The position numbers and the translations under genes are program-made. Shown piece after piece: positions 1-9,214 of a stretch of DNA of 64,000 nt. This DNA comes from CAZHPA01 sp964533945 (GTDB lineage: Bacteria > Bacillota > Clostridia > Lachnospirales > WRBF01). The stretch covers positions 137,661-201,660 of the forward strand of contig CAZHPA010000001.1 in the NCBI GenBank assembly GCA_964533945.1, read 5' to 3'. Positions within the stretch are counted from its first letter, which is position 1. The number at the start of each line of letters is the position of its first letter. The notes beneath the pieces are model-generated. The model saw only the letters and a list, made by a program, of their open reading frames with translations. It was not told the DNA's origin and searched no databases.

Positions 1-1544
1 TTAATGAAGACTTCAAACAGCTTTTAAGCGAAAAATATATACCTATTTTTCAGAAGTTTTTAAGTACAGTTAAAGAAAAAGAACATGTTTTAGATTTAGA
101 CATTCCTATAATAAGCAAAAACGGAACAATTATATATGTTCTTTGGGGTGCAAGCCATATTTCATCTCAAAGTCAAGAAACAACAATTGAGTTTATAGGA
201 ACGAACATAACAAGCTTGCGTGAATATCAAAACAAAATACATAAATTAGCATACTTTGACTCTATAACAGACTTGCCAAACAGGGCATCTCTTAAAGACA
301 CTGTGGCGCAAATGTTTTCTTCAGACGAGCCTTTTGCGTTAATGCTAGTTAATATAGATAATTTTAAAATGATTAACGACTCATTCGGCTTTAGTATGGG
401 AAACAAATTTATTAAACACGTAGGAGATTGCATTAATGAAGATATTTCGGAAAAAGAACTTGTATTTAAACTAAGCGGCGACGAATTTGCCGTTATTTAT
501 AAAAATTATTACGATTACGGCGAAGTTGGCGAATATGCAGATTTTGTTTTTAACAAGGTTACAAAGGAATTTTCTGATGAAGAAGAAGATGTAAAAATTA
601 AATCAACTTGCAGCGTTGGTATTGGCATTGCAAGAGACCACGGCAAAAACTTTGATGATTTATATAAAGCTGCAGACATTGCACTGGGAAAATCTAAAGC
701 AATGGGAAAAGCAAGAGTAACTTATTTTGCCCAACGAATGAATGACGAATTAGTAAAGCTATTTACTTTAGATGTAGATTTAAAAAAAGCAGTTCAAAAC
801 AAAGAATTTATTTTATATTATCAGCCTCAATACGATATGCAAACGGGCAGTCTTTACGGTTTTGAAGCGCTAATTCGCTGGATTAGCCCCGATAGGGGAT
901 TTGTTAACCCGGGCGCATTTATTTCTGCAGCCGAAAAAAATAAGCTTATAATACCAATTGGAAATTGGGCATTAGAAGAAGCGTGCAATTTCGCAAAAGA
1001 AGTTGTTGCTCTTGGATATGAAGATATTTGCATATCTGTTAATGCTTCTGTTGTGCAAATTGAGGAGGAAAATTTTGTTCCAACAATTTTAAATATAATA
1101 AAAAAATCGGGTGTTGATTTTAAAAATATAAAATTGGAAATTACAGAATCTGTAATGATGGAAAATTTAGATATAAACTTAATGAAAATTAAAGAACTGG
1201 TTGACGAAGGAATTAAAATTGCGCTTGATGACTTTGGAACGGGATATTCTTCTTTAACGTATTTAAAGCGCATACCAATTCAGCTTTTAAAAATTGATAA
1301 GTCTTTTGTAGATACAATATTAGACGGCGACGAAAATAAAGAAATTATAACCTCGATTATTGGTCTTGCACATAATATAAAAGTGCAAGTTGTAGCTGAA
1401 GGCGTAGAGGAATTTGTACAATTGGCTTGGCTTAAAGAAAGGGGTTGCAATATTTGCCAAGGCTATTATTCGGGTAGACCTGTTCCAAAAGAAAAAGCTA
1501 TTGAATGTTTGCCGAATAACATATACAATTTAGGACATTGCTAA
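1..1544 (+). CDS. PAS-GGDEF-EAL cyclic-di-GMP protein, 5' end cut off by window edge
   Basis: The reading frame is open from base 3, so the gene begins before the window; an ATG-like start near 216 would cut a domain in half. The first ~70 codons look like the end of a PAS sensor domain. A GGDEF domain follows with the signature SGDEF (first Gly replaced by Ser), then an EAL domain with its key motifs: EAL, the ITES glutamate, DDFGTGYSS, the VAEGVE glutamate and the QGYYSGRP end. An active EAL domain hydrolyses c-di-GMP to pGpG. The EAL domain looks catalytically complete. SGDEF variants can be active or regulatory, so cyclase activity is uncertain. The protein probably tunes c-di-GMP and thereby motility or surface attachment. 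A cheB-like gene follows 62 bp downstream on the same strand, which fits a motility context. Confidence 0.9.
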   Translation, partial: NEDFKQLLSEKYIPIFQKFLSTVKEKEHVLDLDIPIISKNGTIIYVLWGASHISSQSQETTIEFIGTNITSLREYQNKIHKLAYFDSITDLPNRASLKDTVAQMFSSDEPFALMLVNIDNFKMINDSFGFSMGNKFIKHVGDCINEDISEKELVFKLSGDEFAVIYKNYYDYGEVGEYADFVFNKVTKEFSDEEEDVKIKSTCSVGIGIARDHGKNFDDLYKAADIALGKSKAMGKARVTYFAQRMNDELVKLFTLDVDLKKAVQNKEFILYYQPQYDMQTGSLYGFEALIRWISPDRGFVNPGAFISAAEKNKLIIPIGNWALEEACNFAKEVVALGYEDICISVNASVVQIEEENFVPTILNIIKKSGVDFKNIKLEITESVMMENLDINLMKIKELVDEGIKIALDDFGTGYSSLTYLKRIPIQLLKIDKSFVDTILDGDENKEIITSIIGLAHNIKVQVVAEGVEEFVQLAWLKERGCNICQGYYSGRPVPKEKAIECLPNNIYNLGHC

Positions 1545-1606
1545 AAGCAAATACCTTAATGCTTTTAAGTTCCATTTAAAAAATAAAGATACTAAGAGGT
1601 TTTAAA

Positions 1607-2569
1607 ATGAACGTGTTAATTGTTGATGATTCACCGATTTCCAAAATAATGTTAAACAAAGCACTAAAACGAATTGATGAAAAAATTTCCATAGAAGAAT
1701 TGCAAAACGGCTTTAATATTTATGAAAGATTGGGACGAAAAAAATTTGATGCCGTTTTAATAGATACAAGCAGCAAAATAAATGCTGCAGCCTATGAGCA
1801 ATTAATAAAACTATACCCTAATTTGCTTGTAATTCCAATGGGTATTAACTATGGAAAAAGATTCGATAGCAACTTTTTAATTAAACCAACAAATGACGAT
1901 TTCGACGTTAATATACAAATAGTTTACGAAAGATTAAAAAACATTTTGCAATCCAAAATATATAGACCTTTAGCAAGACAAAACAGTATTGATATTGTTT
2001 TAATAGCTTCATCAACAGGAGGGCCACAAGCATTAAAAACTGTTTTTGCAAGCCTTTCAGAAAAATTTACAACTCCTATTTTAGTTGTGCAACATATGCC
2101 TCCGGGTTTTACCGGAATTTTAGCTGAAAATTTAAGCAAATTAAGTTTTTTAAAAGTAGCAGAAGGTAAAGATGGAGATGTTATTTTAGGAAAAAGAGCA
2201 TTTGTTGCGCAAGGCGGCACTCATATGGTTGTTTCAAAAGGGAGCATTTTAGGCAATACAGTAAAGCTAAAAGATGGAGAGCTAGTTAATGGAGTTAAGC
2301 CTTCGGCAGATGTGCTTTTTGATTCTGTTTCAGATGTATACTCGGGCAAAAATATTTTAGCAGTTGTGCTAACAGGAATGGGTGCCGATGGAACTTTTGG
2401 TGTTTCTAAATTAAAGGAAAAATGTAAGTGCTATTGTATTGCTCAAAGCGAAGAAAGCTGCACAATTTATGGAATGCCTCGTTCTGTAATTGAACATGGG
2501 TTTTGTGATGAAATTGTACATTTAGAAAACATTGCTGAACGCATAGAACAAATTTGCTCTATGAAATAA
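1607..2569 (+). CDS. cheB: CheB-type chemotaxis response regulator / protein-glutamate methylesterase
   Basis: The 320-residue protein has an N-terminal receiver domain (about 1-110) and a C-terminal CheB esterase domain (about 128-318). The receiver keeps acidic residues D7-D8, the putative phospho-acceptor D53 and the K93-P pair. The usual Ser/Thr switch residue is replaced around VIPMG, so phospho-signalling may be altered. The esterase triad is visible: S136 in SSTGG, H163 in QHMP and D261 in GMGADG. The family removes methyl groups from glutamates of chemoreceptors to reset adaptation. The start is well placed behind AGAGG. No cheA, cheW or cheR is nearby, although two chemoreceptors lie at 45.6 and 51.5 kb. 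Confidence 0.9.
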   Translation: MNVLIVDDSPISKIMLNKALKRIDEKISIEELQNGFNIYERLGRKKFDAVLIDTSSKINAAAYEQLIKLYPNLLVIPMGINYGKRFDSNFLIKPTNDDFDVNIQIVYERLKNILQSKIYRPLARQNSIDIVLIASSTGGPQALKTVFASLSEKFTTPILVVQHMPPGFTGILAENLSKLSFLKVAEGKDGDVILGKRAFVAQGGTHMVVSKGSILGNTVKLKDGELVNGVKPSADVLFDSVSDVYSGKNILAVVLTGMGADGTFGVSKLKEKCKCYCIAQSEESCTIYGMPRSVIEHGFCDEIVHLENIAERIEQICSMK

Positions 2570-2599
2570 GTTTTAAATAAATAATATAAGATAAAAAAT

Positions 2600-2637
2600 A
2601 AACGGCTTTACATCTTAGGTTTATGGCAAAGCCGTTT
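2600..2637 (+). terminator. Probable terminator after cheB
   Basis: A 10-bp perfect stem, AAACGGCTTT / AAAGCCGTTT, encloses an 18-nt loop just after cheB. The following bases are only mildly T-rich (TATAATT), so termination may be partial. The hairpin lies before the SD of the HAD gene. Confidence 0.5.
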
Positions 2638-2667
2638 ATAATTAAAATTAAAAAGGAGTTACAAAAC

Positions 2668-3495
2668 ATGTATAAACTAATTGCAACAGACTTAGACGGA
2701 ACACTTCTTAATAGCAATTCAGAAATACCTGAACTTAATTTAAGGTATATTAAAAAAGCACTTGAACATGGAATTAAAATTGCAATTTGTTCAGGGCGTT
2801 CATTTCTTTCTCTTGAAAAATTTGAACAAAAGCTTGGGCTTTGTGTTAAAGGAAGTTATGGTATAGGCTTTAACGGAGCTATGATATATGATGCATATAC
2901 AAGAGAAATTGTTAAAGAAGTTAAAATGAAAAACGATTTTGCTATGAAAATTGTAGAAAAGCTTAAACAATTTCCAGAAGATATAGATGTTTTAATGTAC
3001 GAATCTAAAAATATGTTTGCAGAAAAAACAGATGGGCGAATTTTAGAATATTCAAAACTAAGCGGTGTTGTAATAAACAGAGTCGAAAGTCTTTGTGATG
3101 TTAAAAAAGATATTTCTAAGGTTTTAGTTAAAAGCGAACCAGAAACTTTGGCAAAGCTTGAAAAGTATATGAATTTTTTTATCTTTAATGGAGAAAAGTG
3201 CAATATGTTTTTTTCTCATAACACGCTTTTAGAATTTACACATCTTAACGCAACAAAAGGACAAGCACTTTGCTATCTTGCAAACTATTTAAACATAGAT
3301 ATAAAAGATGTTATTGCAGTTGGGGATAATTTTAACGATATTTCAATGATTGAATGCGCCGGTTTGGGCGTTGCTGTTAAAAATGCAGAACATAATATTA
3401 AAAAATACGCTAAATACATTACAAACGCAAGCAACGACGAAGGTGCTTTAAAAGAAGTTATAGAAAAATTTGTGCTTAGTGATTTAAATGCTTAG
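2668..3495 (+). CDS. HAD-family (Cof-type) sugar-phosphatase-like hydrolase
   Basis: This is a 275-residue Cof-type haloacid dehalogenase-superfamily phosphatase. The start is taken at ATG 2668, behind AAAAGGAG. An upstream in-frame ATG at 2623 lies inside the terminator stem and would add a non-family N-terminus. The family signature TDLDGTLL (nucleophile Asp and acid/base Asp) is at residues 7-14. The late acidic motif GDNFNDISM, which binds Mg2+, is near residue 220. The length and the cap inserted between the two motifs fit the C2-cap Cof group. These enzymes dephosphorylate sugar phosphates or flavin/PLP-type substrates; the substrate cannot be read from sequence. It appears to be a single gene between a terminator and an SLH gene. 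Confidence 0.85.
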   Translation: MYKLIATDLDGTLLNSNSEIPELNLRYIKKALEHGIKIAICSGRSFLSLEKFEQKLGLCVKGSYGIGFNGAMIYDAYTREIVKEVKMKNDFAMKIVEKLKQFPEDIDVLMYESKNMFAEKTDGRILEYSKLSGVVINRVESLCDVKKDISKVLVKSEPETLAKLEKYMNFFIFNGEKCNMFFSHNTLLEFTHLNATKGQALCYLANYLNIDIKDVIAVGDNFNDISMIECAGLGVAVKNAEHNIKKYAKYITNASNDEGALKEVIEKFVLSDLNA

Positions 3496-3528
3496 TTTCA
3501 AATTTTGTTTTATTTTATAATATAAATG

Positions 3529-3537
3529 TGGTATACT
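3529..3537 (+). promoter_or_regulatory. Candidate extended -10 promoter for the SLH genes
   Basis: TGGTATACT has the TGn extension and a near-consensus -10 (TATACT). It sits 29 bp before the ATG of the first SLH gene in an AT-rich gap. No good -35 box is present, which extended -10 promoters tolerate. Confidence 0.4.
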
Positions 3538-3566
3538 ATTGTTAATTAGAAAAACGGGGGAATTAT

Positions 3567-6500
3567 ATGAAGAAAATTATATTCTATACGCTTTTAATTA
3601 CCGCTTTGCTGTGTACCTCATTAACAGACGTTGGCGCAATAACAGATGACATGATTTTTGCAGATAATATTAGTAACATATATGTTGGAAGAAAAGAAGC
3701 CGCCGAAATGGCTAGAAATTTATCATTTGCGGATGTTTCTTCAACAAACTATGCCGCAGAAAGCATTGTTAGAACAGGAGCATTGGATATAGTTAAAGGC
3801 TATGAAAATTTATATCGCCCAAATGATGTTGTTTCAAACGAAGAAGCTATTGCATTTATAATGAGAGTTTTGGGGCTTGAAAACGTTGCAACAGAAACTG
3901 CAAAAACTGTTAAGGCAACAATGCCTCCCGATTCATCTCTTAATTTGCTATGGTCTATAGGATATTTAACAGAAGCGGCCAACATTAAATTAATTACAAA
4001 AGACCAATACGACGACATTATGTATCCATATAGGCTTGAAGCTGCAGTTAAAACTGCACTTGCCGCCGAAACCGACCCATTTGCGCAAGGTTCTCCAATT
4101 CCTGATAGAAATATTAAATTTTTAAAAGAATTGCCGGCAACAAGGGAAGATGTTGTAGATTGGCTTGTTAGAGGAATTAAAACTATAGACAAAACCGCTT
4201 TTGGAGACCCACCTGCAACGTATCAGGCTGTTTATAAATTTAAAGATTGGGAACAAATTGATGTTGATAAAGCAAGAAGCGTTGAAGAAGCTGTTGCAAA
4301 TGGCATTTTGGCAGGTGACGAAAACGGCAATTTATTGCCTAAAGGAAGTTTAACACGTGCCGCTATGGCGCAAATTATTCGCAACATGGATTCGATATAC
4401 TATAAACTTGCAAAGATTGAAAGAAAAACAGGAACGGTTGGCGCAATTAAAGACGACCAAATAACAAATTCAACGGTTTCTCAATTAACAAGAAGCATAT
4501 ATGTTAGAACGGCAGACGGAAATATTGATGTTTTGCAACTAGGCTTAAAAAATTCGTCATCGCCACAAGACAAAAGCACAACAGATGCTGTTGTATATAA
4601 ATATGGAAAAGTTGTTGGACTTTCTTCTTTGGAAGAAGGCGAGCAAATTGAATATTTAGTTAGACCAGAAAATAAAACATTAATTTATGCAACTATAACA
4701 AGTTCGCCTGTTGAAACTAAAACTGTGTCTGGCTTTTTAGAAGCTGTTAATATTCCTCAAAACATAGCTAGAATTAAAGATAAAACAGGCAAAAGCTACA
4801 CATATAGTTTAGTTAGAGGCATTGGCGGCCAAGATTCAAACGGAGAATATATTATAATAGACGGGAAAAAACGCCAAACAGCAACATTGCCAATTGGAAG
4901 CAGACTTGAATTTAGACTTAAAAACAATATTGTTGATAAAATAACATATATAGGCGAACCTGTTGTTGAGTCACAAGTTGTTACAAAAGGAATTGTTGTT
5001 GAAAACAACCCCGATTTTGGCTATATTACGTTTATTGACAATAACGGAAACTTAATTACAAAAGACTACTATGACGGCGATGTTAAAGTTAAAAAAGAAC
5101 AATATTATTCAATGGGAAATGAAATTGGATATATAGATGAAATGTTCCCCAATTTTAAATATAATCCACTTGAAAGCTCCGTTTCCGAAATTGAGCCTGG
5201 CGATATTATTCACGTTAGAGTTGACCCATTCGAGCCTAATATAATAACAAATATTTCAGCTGCAACAAATTATAGGGCAAGGTATGGAAAAATTGTTGAC
5301 TTTGTAGTAGGGGATGCCCTTTCGACACTTGTAATGCAATATGAAGATGGTCAAACATCGTGGTTTGAAGTACCAAACGACATATATATTTCAAAAGACG
5401 GCAGGCCAATAAGCAATTCGGATATTCATGCCGGAGATTATGCAAAAGCTTTAATAAACCAAGCACTAATAGAACCGGGCTATGTTATGGAATCTGTTAA
5501 AGAGCTTGCAATAGAAGGAAATGAGCATTTAATAAGCACGATTTTAAAAGGGCAACTTTCAGGGCTTGACCCAATTCAATATATGTTAGAGCTTCAAAAT
5601 GCCCAAACTTTAACTAAAACAGGCTGGACAAACTATAAAAACATTCAAAAATTAAGCGTTGCAAATAGAGATATTGAATATTATTTAGATGGTAAAAGAA
5701 TTTCTATAGATTATGCGCTTAAAAACTTAAAGCGTGCCAACGGAGAAGTTTATGTTGCGCTTGAAAATAATTTTACGGGCGAAAAAGTTAAAAAAGTTAC
5801 ATTCCGCTTTGAAAGAGATGAACTTCTTTCTCCCGACAGAATTATGGATTCAAACAACGGCATGTTTAAAATTTTTAGCAATTTAAATTCAAATATAGCA
5901 ACAGATGACGGAACAATAATTAGAAGGTTCGGAAGACTTGTAAACGGACAAAACATACAACCTTCCGACTATGCAGTTGTTTCTTTAAACGGCGACAACA
6001 GAGCGGCTGTTATTGATATTTTGGAAGCGCCTGATGTTTCTAAAGTTTTAATATATAGAACGAAAGTTGAAAATGTTAATGAAGGTAAAAACTTTAGTGT
6101 ATATAACGCTTCAAGAATGGATACCTCGGCGAACGAATGGGTTTTTGAACCTTCCAAGCGAACTTTTACAGTTGACTACAATACGCTTTACTACACTGAT
6201 GCAGGAATAGTTGCCGATGAACAATTTATAGGTTATGGCGACAATACGGCTATTAACAAAATTTACACTGTTGTTGTTGATGGAACAAAAGCAACACATG
6301 TTATTGATGCGCCTTTTGCAAATAAAGCTATTCGTGGCGAAATTTATCAAGCAGCCGATGGCAACATTTTGCTTAAAAATACGCAATATTACAGTGATAG
6401 CACAACAAGCTCAACACCAACTAATATAAATAAATGGCTACCTATTAGCAGCTCAAACGCTTCCTCAACTATAACTATTCCGCCTAATGCCGTTATAGTT

Positions 6501-6632
6501 AAAAACAACAAAGTTGTTACTGCTAAAGCGTTAGAAGCAGGCGATTATGTTAAAGTTATGACAAATACATTGCCAACTCCAATTGCTGCAAATTTGGCAG
6601 TAGACGGATATTTAATTTTTGTTGAGAAGTAG
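3567..6632 (+). CDS. Large secreted protein with N-terminal SLH (S-layer homology) domains
   Basis: The 1021-residue protein starts at ATG behind GGGGG. A signal peptide (MKK then a hydrophobic core, cleavage near residue 24) marks it for export. SLH repeats are recognisable at about residues 50-105 (FADV... YRPNDVVSNEEAIAFI) and 220-270 (ANGILAGDENGNLLP... TRAAMAQII), with a degenerate copy between them. SLH domains bind pyruvylated secondary cell-wall polymer. The remaining ~750 residues look beta-rich and repetitive and match no enzyme I recognise. This is likely an S-layer or cell-wall structural protein. A second SLH gene follows 23 bp downstream, so the two are probably co-transcribed and assembled together. 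Confidence 0.85.
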   Translation: MKKIIFYTLLITALLCTSLTDVGAITDDMIFADNISNIYVGRKEAAEMARNLSFADVSSTNYAAESIVRTGALDIVKGYENLYRPNDVVSNEEAIAFIMRVLGLENVATETAKTVKATMPPDSSLNLLWSIGYLTEAANIKLITKDQYDDIMYPYRLEAAVKTALAAETDPFAQGSPIPDRNIKFLKELPATREDVVDWLVRGIKTIDKTAFGDPPATYQAVYKFKDWEQIDVDKARSVEEAVANGILAGDENGNLLPKGSLTRAAMAQIIRNMDSIYYKLAKIERKTGTVGAIKDDQITNSTVSQLTRSIYVRTADGNIDVLQLGLKNSSSPQDKSTTDAVVYKYGKVVGLSSLEEGEQIEYLVRPENKTLIYATITSSPVETKTVSGFLEAVNIPQNIARIKDKTGKSYTYSLVRGIGGQDSNGEYIIIDGKKRQTATLPIGSRLEFRLKNNIVDKITYIGEPVVESQVVTKGIVVENNPDFGYITFIDNNGNLITKDYYDGDVKVKKEQYYSMGNEIGYIDEMFPNFKYNPLESSVSEIEPGDIIHVRVDPFEPNIITNISAATNYRARYGKIVDFVVGDALSTLVMQYEDGQTSWFEVPNDIYISKDGRPISNSDIHAGDYAKALINQALIEPGYVMESVKELAIEGNEHLISTILKGQLSGLDPIQYMLELQNAQTLTKTGWTNYKNIQKLSVANRDIEYYLDGKRISIDYALKNLKRANGEVYVALENNFTGEKVKKVTFRFERDELLSPDRIMDSNNGMFKIFSNLNSNIATDDGTIIRRFGRLVNGQNIQPSDYAVVSLNGDNRAAVIDILEAPDVSKVLIYRTKVENVNEGKNFSVYNASRMDTSANEWVFEPSKRTFTVDYNTLYYTDAGIVADEQFIGYGDNTAINKIYTVVVDGTKATHVIDAPFANKAIRGEIYQAADGNILLKNTQYYSDSTTSSTPTNINKWLPISSSNASSTITIPPNAVIVKNNKVVTAKALEAGDYVKVMTNTLPTPIAANLAVDGYLIFVEK

Positions 6633-6655
6633 AACGATAAAAAAGGGGGATTAAA

Positions 6656-8161
6656 ATGATTCGCCGCTTAACTGCTGTTTCGCTTGCCGTTTTTGTTTTA
6701 AGCGGTAAGCCGGCTTTTGCCGCTTCAGGAGATATGAGTTTTTTTGGAGGAATTAGCGAAGGAACACGTTTGCCCAAAACAACCGAAATAATTTTAAATA
6801 AAACAGGAACGGCTCAAGCAACAAATTCACAGCCTCTTGTATACAAAGAAATAGTTTTTGTAAACGGAGAACCGAAAGAATTTGAAGGTATCTTAACTAT
6901 AAAAACTGCTCCAATTCCGGCTGATAAAGTAGCCGGAACGTATGTAGAAACACATACAGTTGCCCAAAGTAACACAAGCCCTGAAGATGTTGATATTCAA
7001 CGAAACATAACTTTTAATGTTAATTACAGAAAAGAAGGACGACAATTAATTCGTGATTATGAAGTAACTAGATGGACAGAAACTATAACGGTTGGAGAAA
7101 CAGCTTTAACGCTTGACCAAAGACAGTCGCATTTTGGAATTTCAACTATAGAAGACCAAGCGCCTGGTGTTTTATACTATAAAGGCGATACTTCGCAAAG
7201 AGGGGTTTATACAACTCAAGAAGGTGATTTAGTAACAGTTGAAACGTTTGGTTCATTTTATGGGTATAATTGCGCTTGGTCAAATTCGGAAGTTCACCGC
7301 ATTGATGGTACAGTTACAAATTTAGACGGAGAAACTAAATTTCAAGTTCGACCTAGCGTTTCTGTTAACAAAACTTTGCAGTATTCAAAAAATGAACCAA
7401 CTGCTATTAGCTTTGCCGGAAACTATCGTGAAGTTATTCAAAATAAAAGCGGCTTGCAATACGATATTTTTATAAAGCCTAAAAGACTTGTTAATGTTGA
7501 GCCTCAAGGGAAAATAACAATACCAACGTATAACACATTCGAGCAATTAATTGCGCCGAACGTTGAATTTTTAAAAAGCCACCCGGCACAAAGCGATATT
7601 GAAAAACTTTTTAGTATGCAAATTTTAGAAGGTGACCCAAAGCTATACAAACCCGAACAAACAATGACAAGAGGGCAGTTTGTTGCTGCTGTTGCAAAAG
7701 CAATAAAATTGCCAATTGAACAACGCACGGCAAGAGCGCCTACTAAAATTATATTTCCTGATGTAACGATAAACCGTGCTGAATATCCATATATTATGGC
7801 AGCATACAACGCAGGAATTACAGGAGGAAAGGGAGACGGAAATTTTGCAATTGATTCCCCAATTGACCGACAAGAAGCGATTTCAATTTTATTAAGAACG
7901 CTTGGACTTGAAAATTTAGCGCTAGACCCAACGCCTGTAACGGCTTTCGCAGATAATAGCGAAATTGCAAACTGGGCAAAACAAGAAATTGCAGCAGCGG
8001 AAGCAATAGGGTTAATTAGTTCGGACGCAGACGGCAACATTTTGCCTAAAAAGCTTGTTTCTAAAGCAGAAGCGGCAGCGTTAATTAATAGGTTTATAAA
8101 TTATATGCGTTCAGACCTTGCACTTGACTACACAGAGCATATTGTTAACTACAGCAACTAA
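6656..8161 (+). CDS. Secreted protein with C-terminal SLH domains
   Basis: The 501-residue protein has a signal peptide (MIRRLTAVSLAVFVL, cleavage near AFA-AS) and starts at ATG after AAAGGGGG. Residues about 30-300 are of unknown fold. Residues about 300-500 hold SLH repeats, for example MQILEGDP... MTRGQFVAAVAKAI, then FPDV... YNAGITGGKGDGNF and AAEAIGLISSDADGNILPKKLVSKAEAAALI. SLH modules lie at the C-terminus here, opposite to the upstream protein. It probably co-assembles on the cell wall with the product of the preceding gene. The pair ends at a strong terminator. Confidence 0.85.
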   Translation: MIRRLTAVSLAVFVLSGKPAFAASGDMSFFGGISEGTRLPKTTEIILNKTGTAQATNSQPLVYKEIVFVNGEPKEFEGILTIKTAPIPADKVAGTYVETHTVAQSNTSPEDVDIQRNITFNVNYRKEGRQLIRDYEVTRWTETITVGETALTLDQRQSHFGISTIEDQAPGVLYYKGDTSQRGVYTTQEGDLVTVETFGSFYGYNCAWSNSEVHRIDGTVTNLDGETKFQVRPSVSVNKTLQYSKNEPTAISFAGNYREVIQNKSGLQYDIFIKPKRLVNVEPQGKITIPTYNTFEQLIAPNVEFLKSHPAQSDIEKLFSMQILEGDPKLYKPEQTMTRGQFVAAVAKAIKLPIEQRTARAPTKIIFPDVTINRAEYPYIMAAYNAGITGGKGDGNFAIDSPIDRQEAISILLRTLGLENLALDPTPVTAFADNSEIANWAKQEIAAAEAIGLISSDADGNILPKKLVSKAEAAALINRFINYMRSDLALDYTEHIVNYSN

Positions 8162-8188
8162 AAAAGGGCGATTAAATCGTCCTTTTTT
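8161..8188 (+). terminator. Rho-independent terminator of the SLH operon
   Basis: A 12-bp stem with one G-U pair (8161-8172 with 8176-8187), a 3-nt loop and six T residues starts at the last base of the stop codon. The A-rich 5' arm would also terminate transcription arriving from the minus-strand side. Confidence 0.85.
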
Positions 8189-8207
8189 AGTGGTTTCAAC
8201 CTTAAAG

Positions 8208-9188
8208 TTAAGTAACTTTATAAAGTTCATCTGAACAAACTTCTTCTAATTCGTATTGTTTGCCGTCCTTAAAATATTTTCTTTCGCTCTCTACAATTTT
8301 GCCTATAATTGCAGCATTAACACCTTTTGCTTTCAAAGCATCAACTACTTTTGTTCCGTTTTTTGCAGTAATTAATAAGCAACCACTTGAAATTAGCTTA
8401 TATATATCTATTTTAAGCATTTTGCATATTTCTTTTGTTTCGGGCAAAATGGGTACTTTATCCAAATCAATTTCAGCCCCAACACCTGCCGCTTGGGTTA
8501 TTTCGTAGACAGCGCCCAAAACCCCGCCTTCTGTAACGTCGTGCATACAATTAACATTAAAGCTTTTTGCAATTTCTGCCTCTTTAACAACTGATAGGTG
8601 GCTACTAAGACTAACAGCTCTTTCGGTAAATTCTTTCCCAAGCAACCCTGTTAATTCTTTCTCGTAATATTTAGCTAAAATTGCAGTACCTTCTAAAGCA
8701 CCATATTTAGTTATTATTATATCATCGGAAACTTTAGCGCCACTTGTATACACAAACCTTTCTCCCATGCCAACGATTGTTGCGGAAACAATAGGTCTGT
8801 TAACTGCATCAGTAACTTCTGTATGTCCTCCTATTATTTCAATGTTTGCTTCTTTTGCTGCTTTTAACGCGCCTTCCATAATATCGCTTAAATCTGAAAC
8901 GGTTGAACCTTGAGGCAGTAAAACTGTTAGCATAATACCAATTGCTTCTCCACCCGCTGAAGCAATGTCGTTAACGTTAATATGAACGGCTAAATAACCA
9001 ATATCTTTTGCTGTGCCTGTAATTGGGTCGGAAGATAAAATGCACAGCTTGTCACTAATTGACAGCGCTGTGCAGTCTTCTCCAACAGATGGTTTAACGA
9101 CAACTTCTTTGCGGGATATTGCGCTTTTTTTGTTAAAAATTACTTCATTTAATATTTTTATAGGAACTTTTCCAATTTTTAATTCCAA
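8208..9188 (-). CDS. AIR-synthase / HypE-like ATP-binding family protein
   Basis: The 326-residue product matches the PurM/HypE/ThiL superfamily layout. An acidic GEDCTA motif lies near residue 36, the N-terminal half has HINVNDIASAGGEAIG and GGHTEVTD, and the C-terminal half has HDVTEGGVLGAVYE. Characterised members bind ATP and catalyse amide or thiocarboxamide chemistry (PurM, HypE, SelD, ThiL). The clostridial subfamily this resembles has no firmly known substrate, and no hyp or thi genes are adjacent. The start is TTG, with AAGGTGG correctly spaced before it; no ATG is available. It is the last gene of a minus-strand run, 26 bp after the VanW gene. Confidence 0.8.
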   Translation of the reverse strand: MELKIGKVPIKILNEVIFNKKSAISRKEVVVKPSVGEDCTALSISDKLCILSSDPITGTAKDIGYLAVHINVNDIASAGGEAIGIMLTVLLPQGSTVSDLSDIMEGALKAAKEANIEIIGGHTEVTDAVNRPIVSATIVGMGERFVYTSGAKVSDDIIITKYGALEGTAILAKYYEKELTGLLGKEFTERAVSLSSHLSVVKEAEIAKSFNVNCMHDVTEGGVLGAVYEITQAAGVGAEIDLDKVPILPETKEICKMLKIDIYKLISSGCLLITAKNGTKVVDALKAKGVNAAIIGKIVESERKYFKDGKQYELEEVCSDELYKVT

Positions 9189-9214
9189 TGGTTTCCACCT
9201 TCTTATATTATATA

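Noticed and set aside
854..1273. Long antisense frames under several large genes (for example here and at 7504-8040, 55105-55416)
   Set aside because: All are reverse readings of well-supported coding sequences with no start signals or family motifs.
2623..2667. Earlier ATG start for the HAD phosphatase
   Set aside because: It lies within the terminator stem and the extra residues do not fit the family; ATG 2668 has the proper SD.
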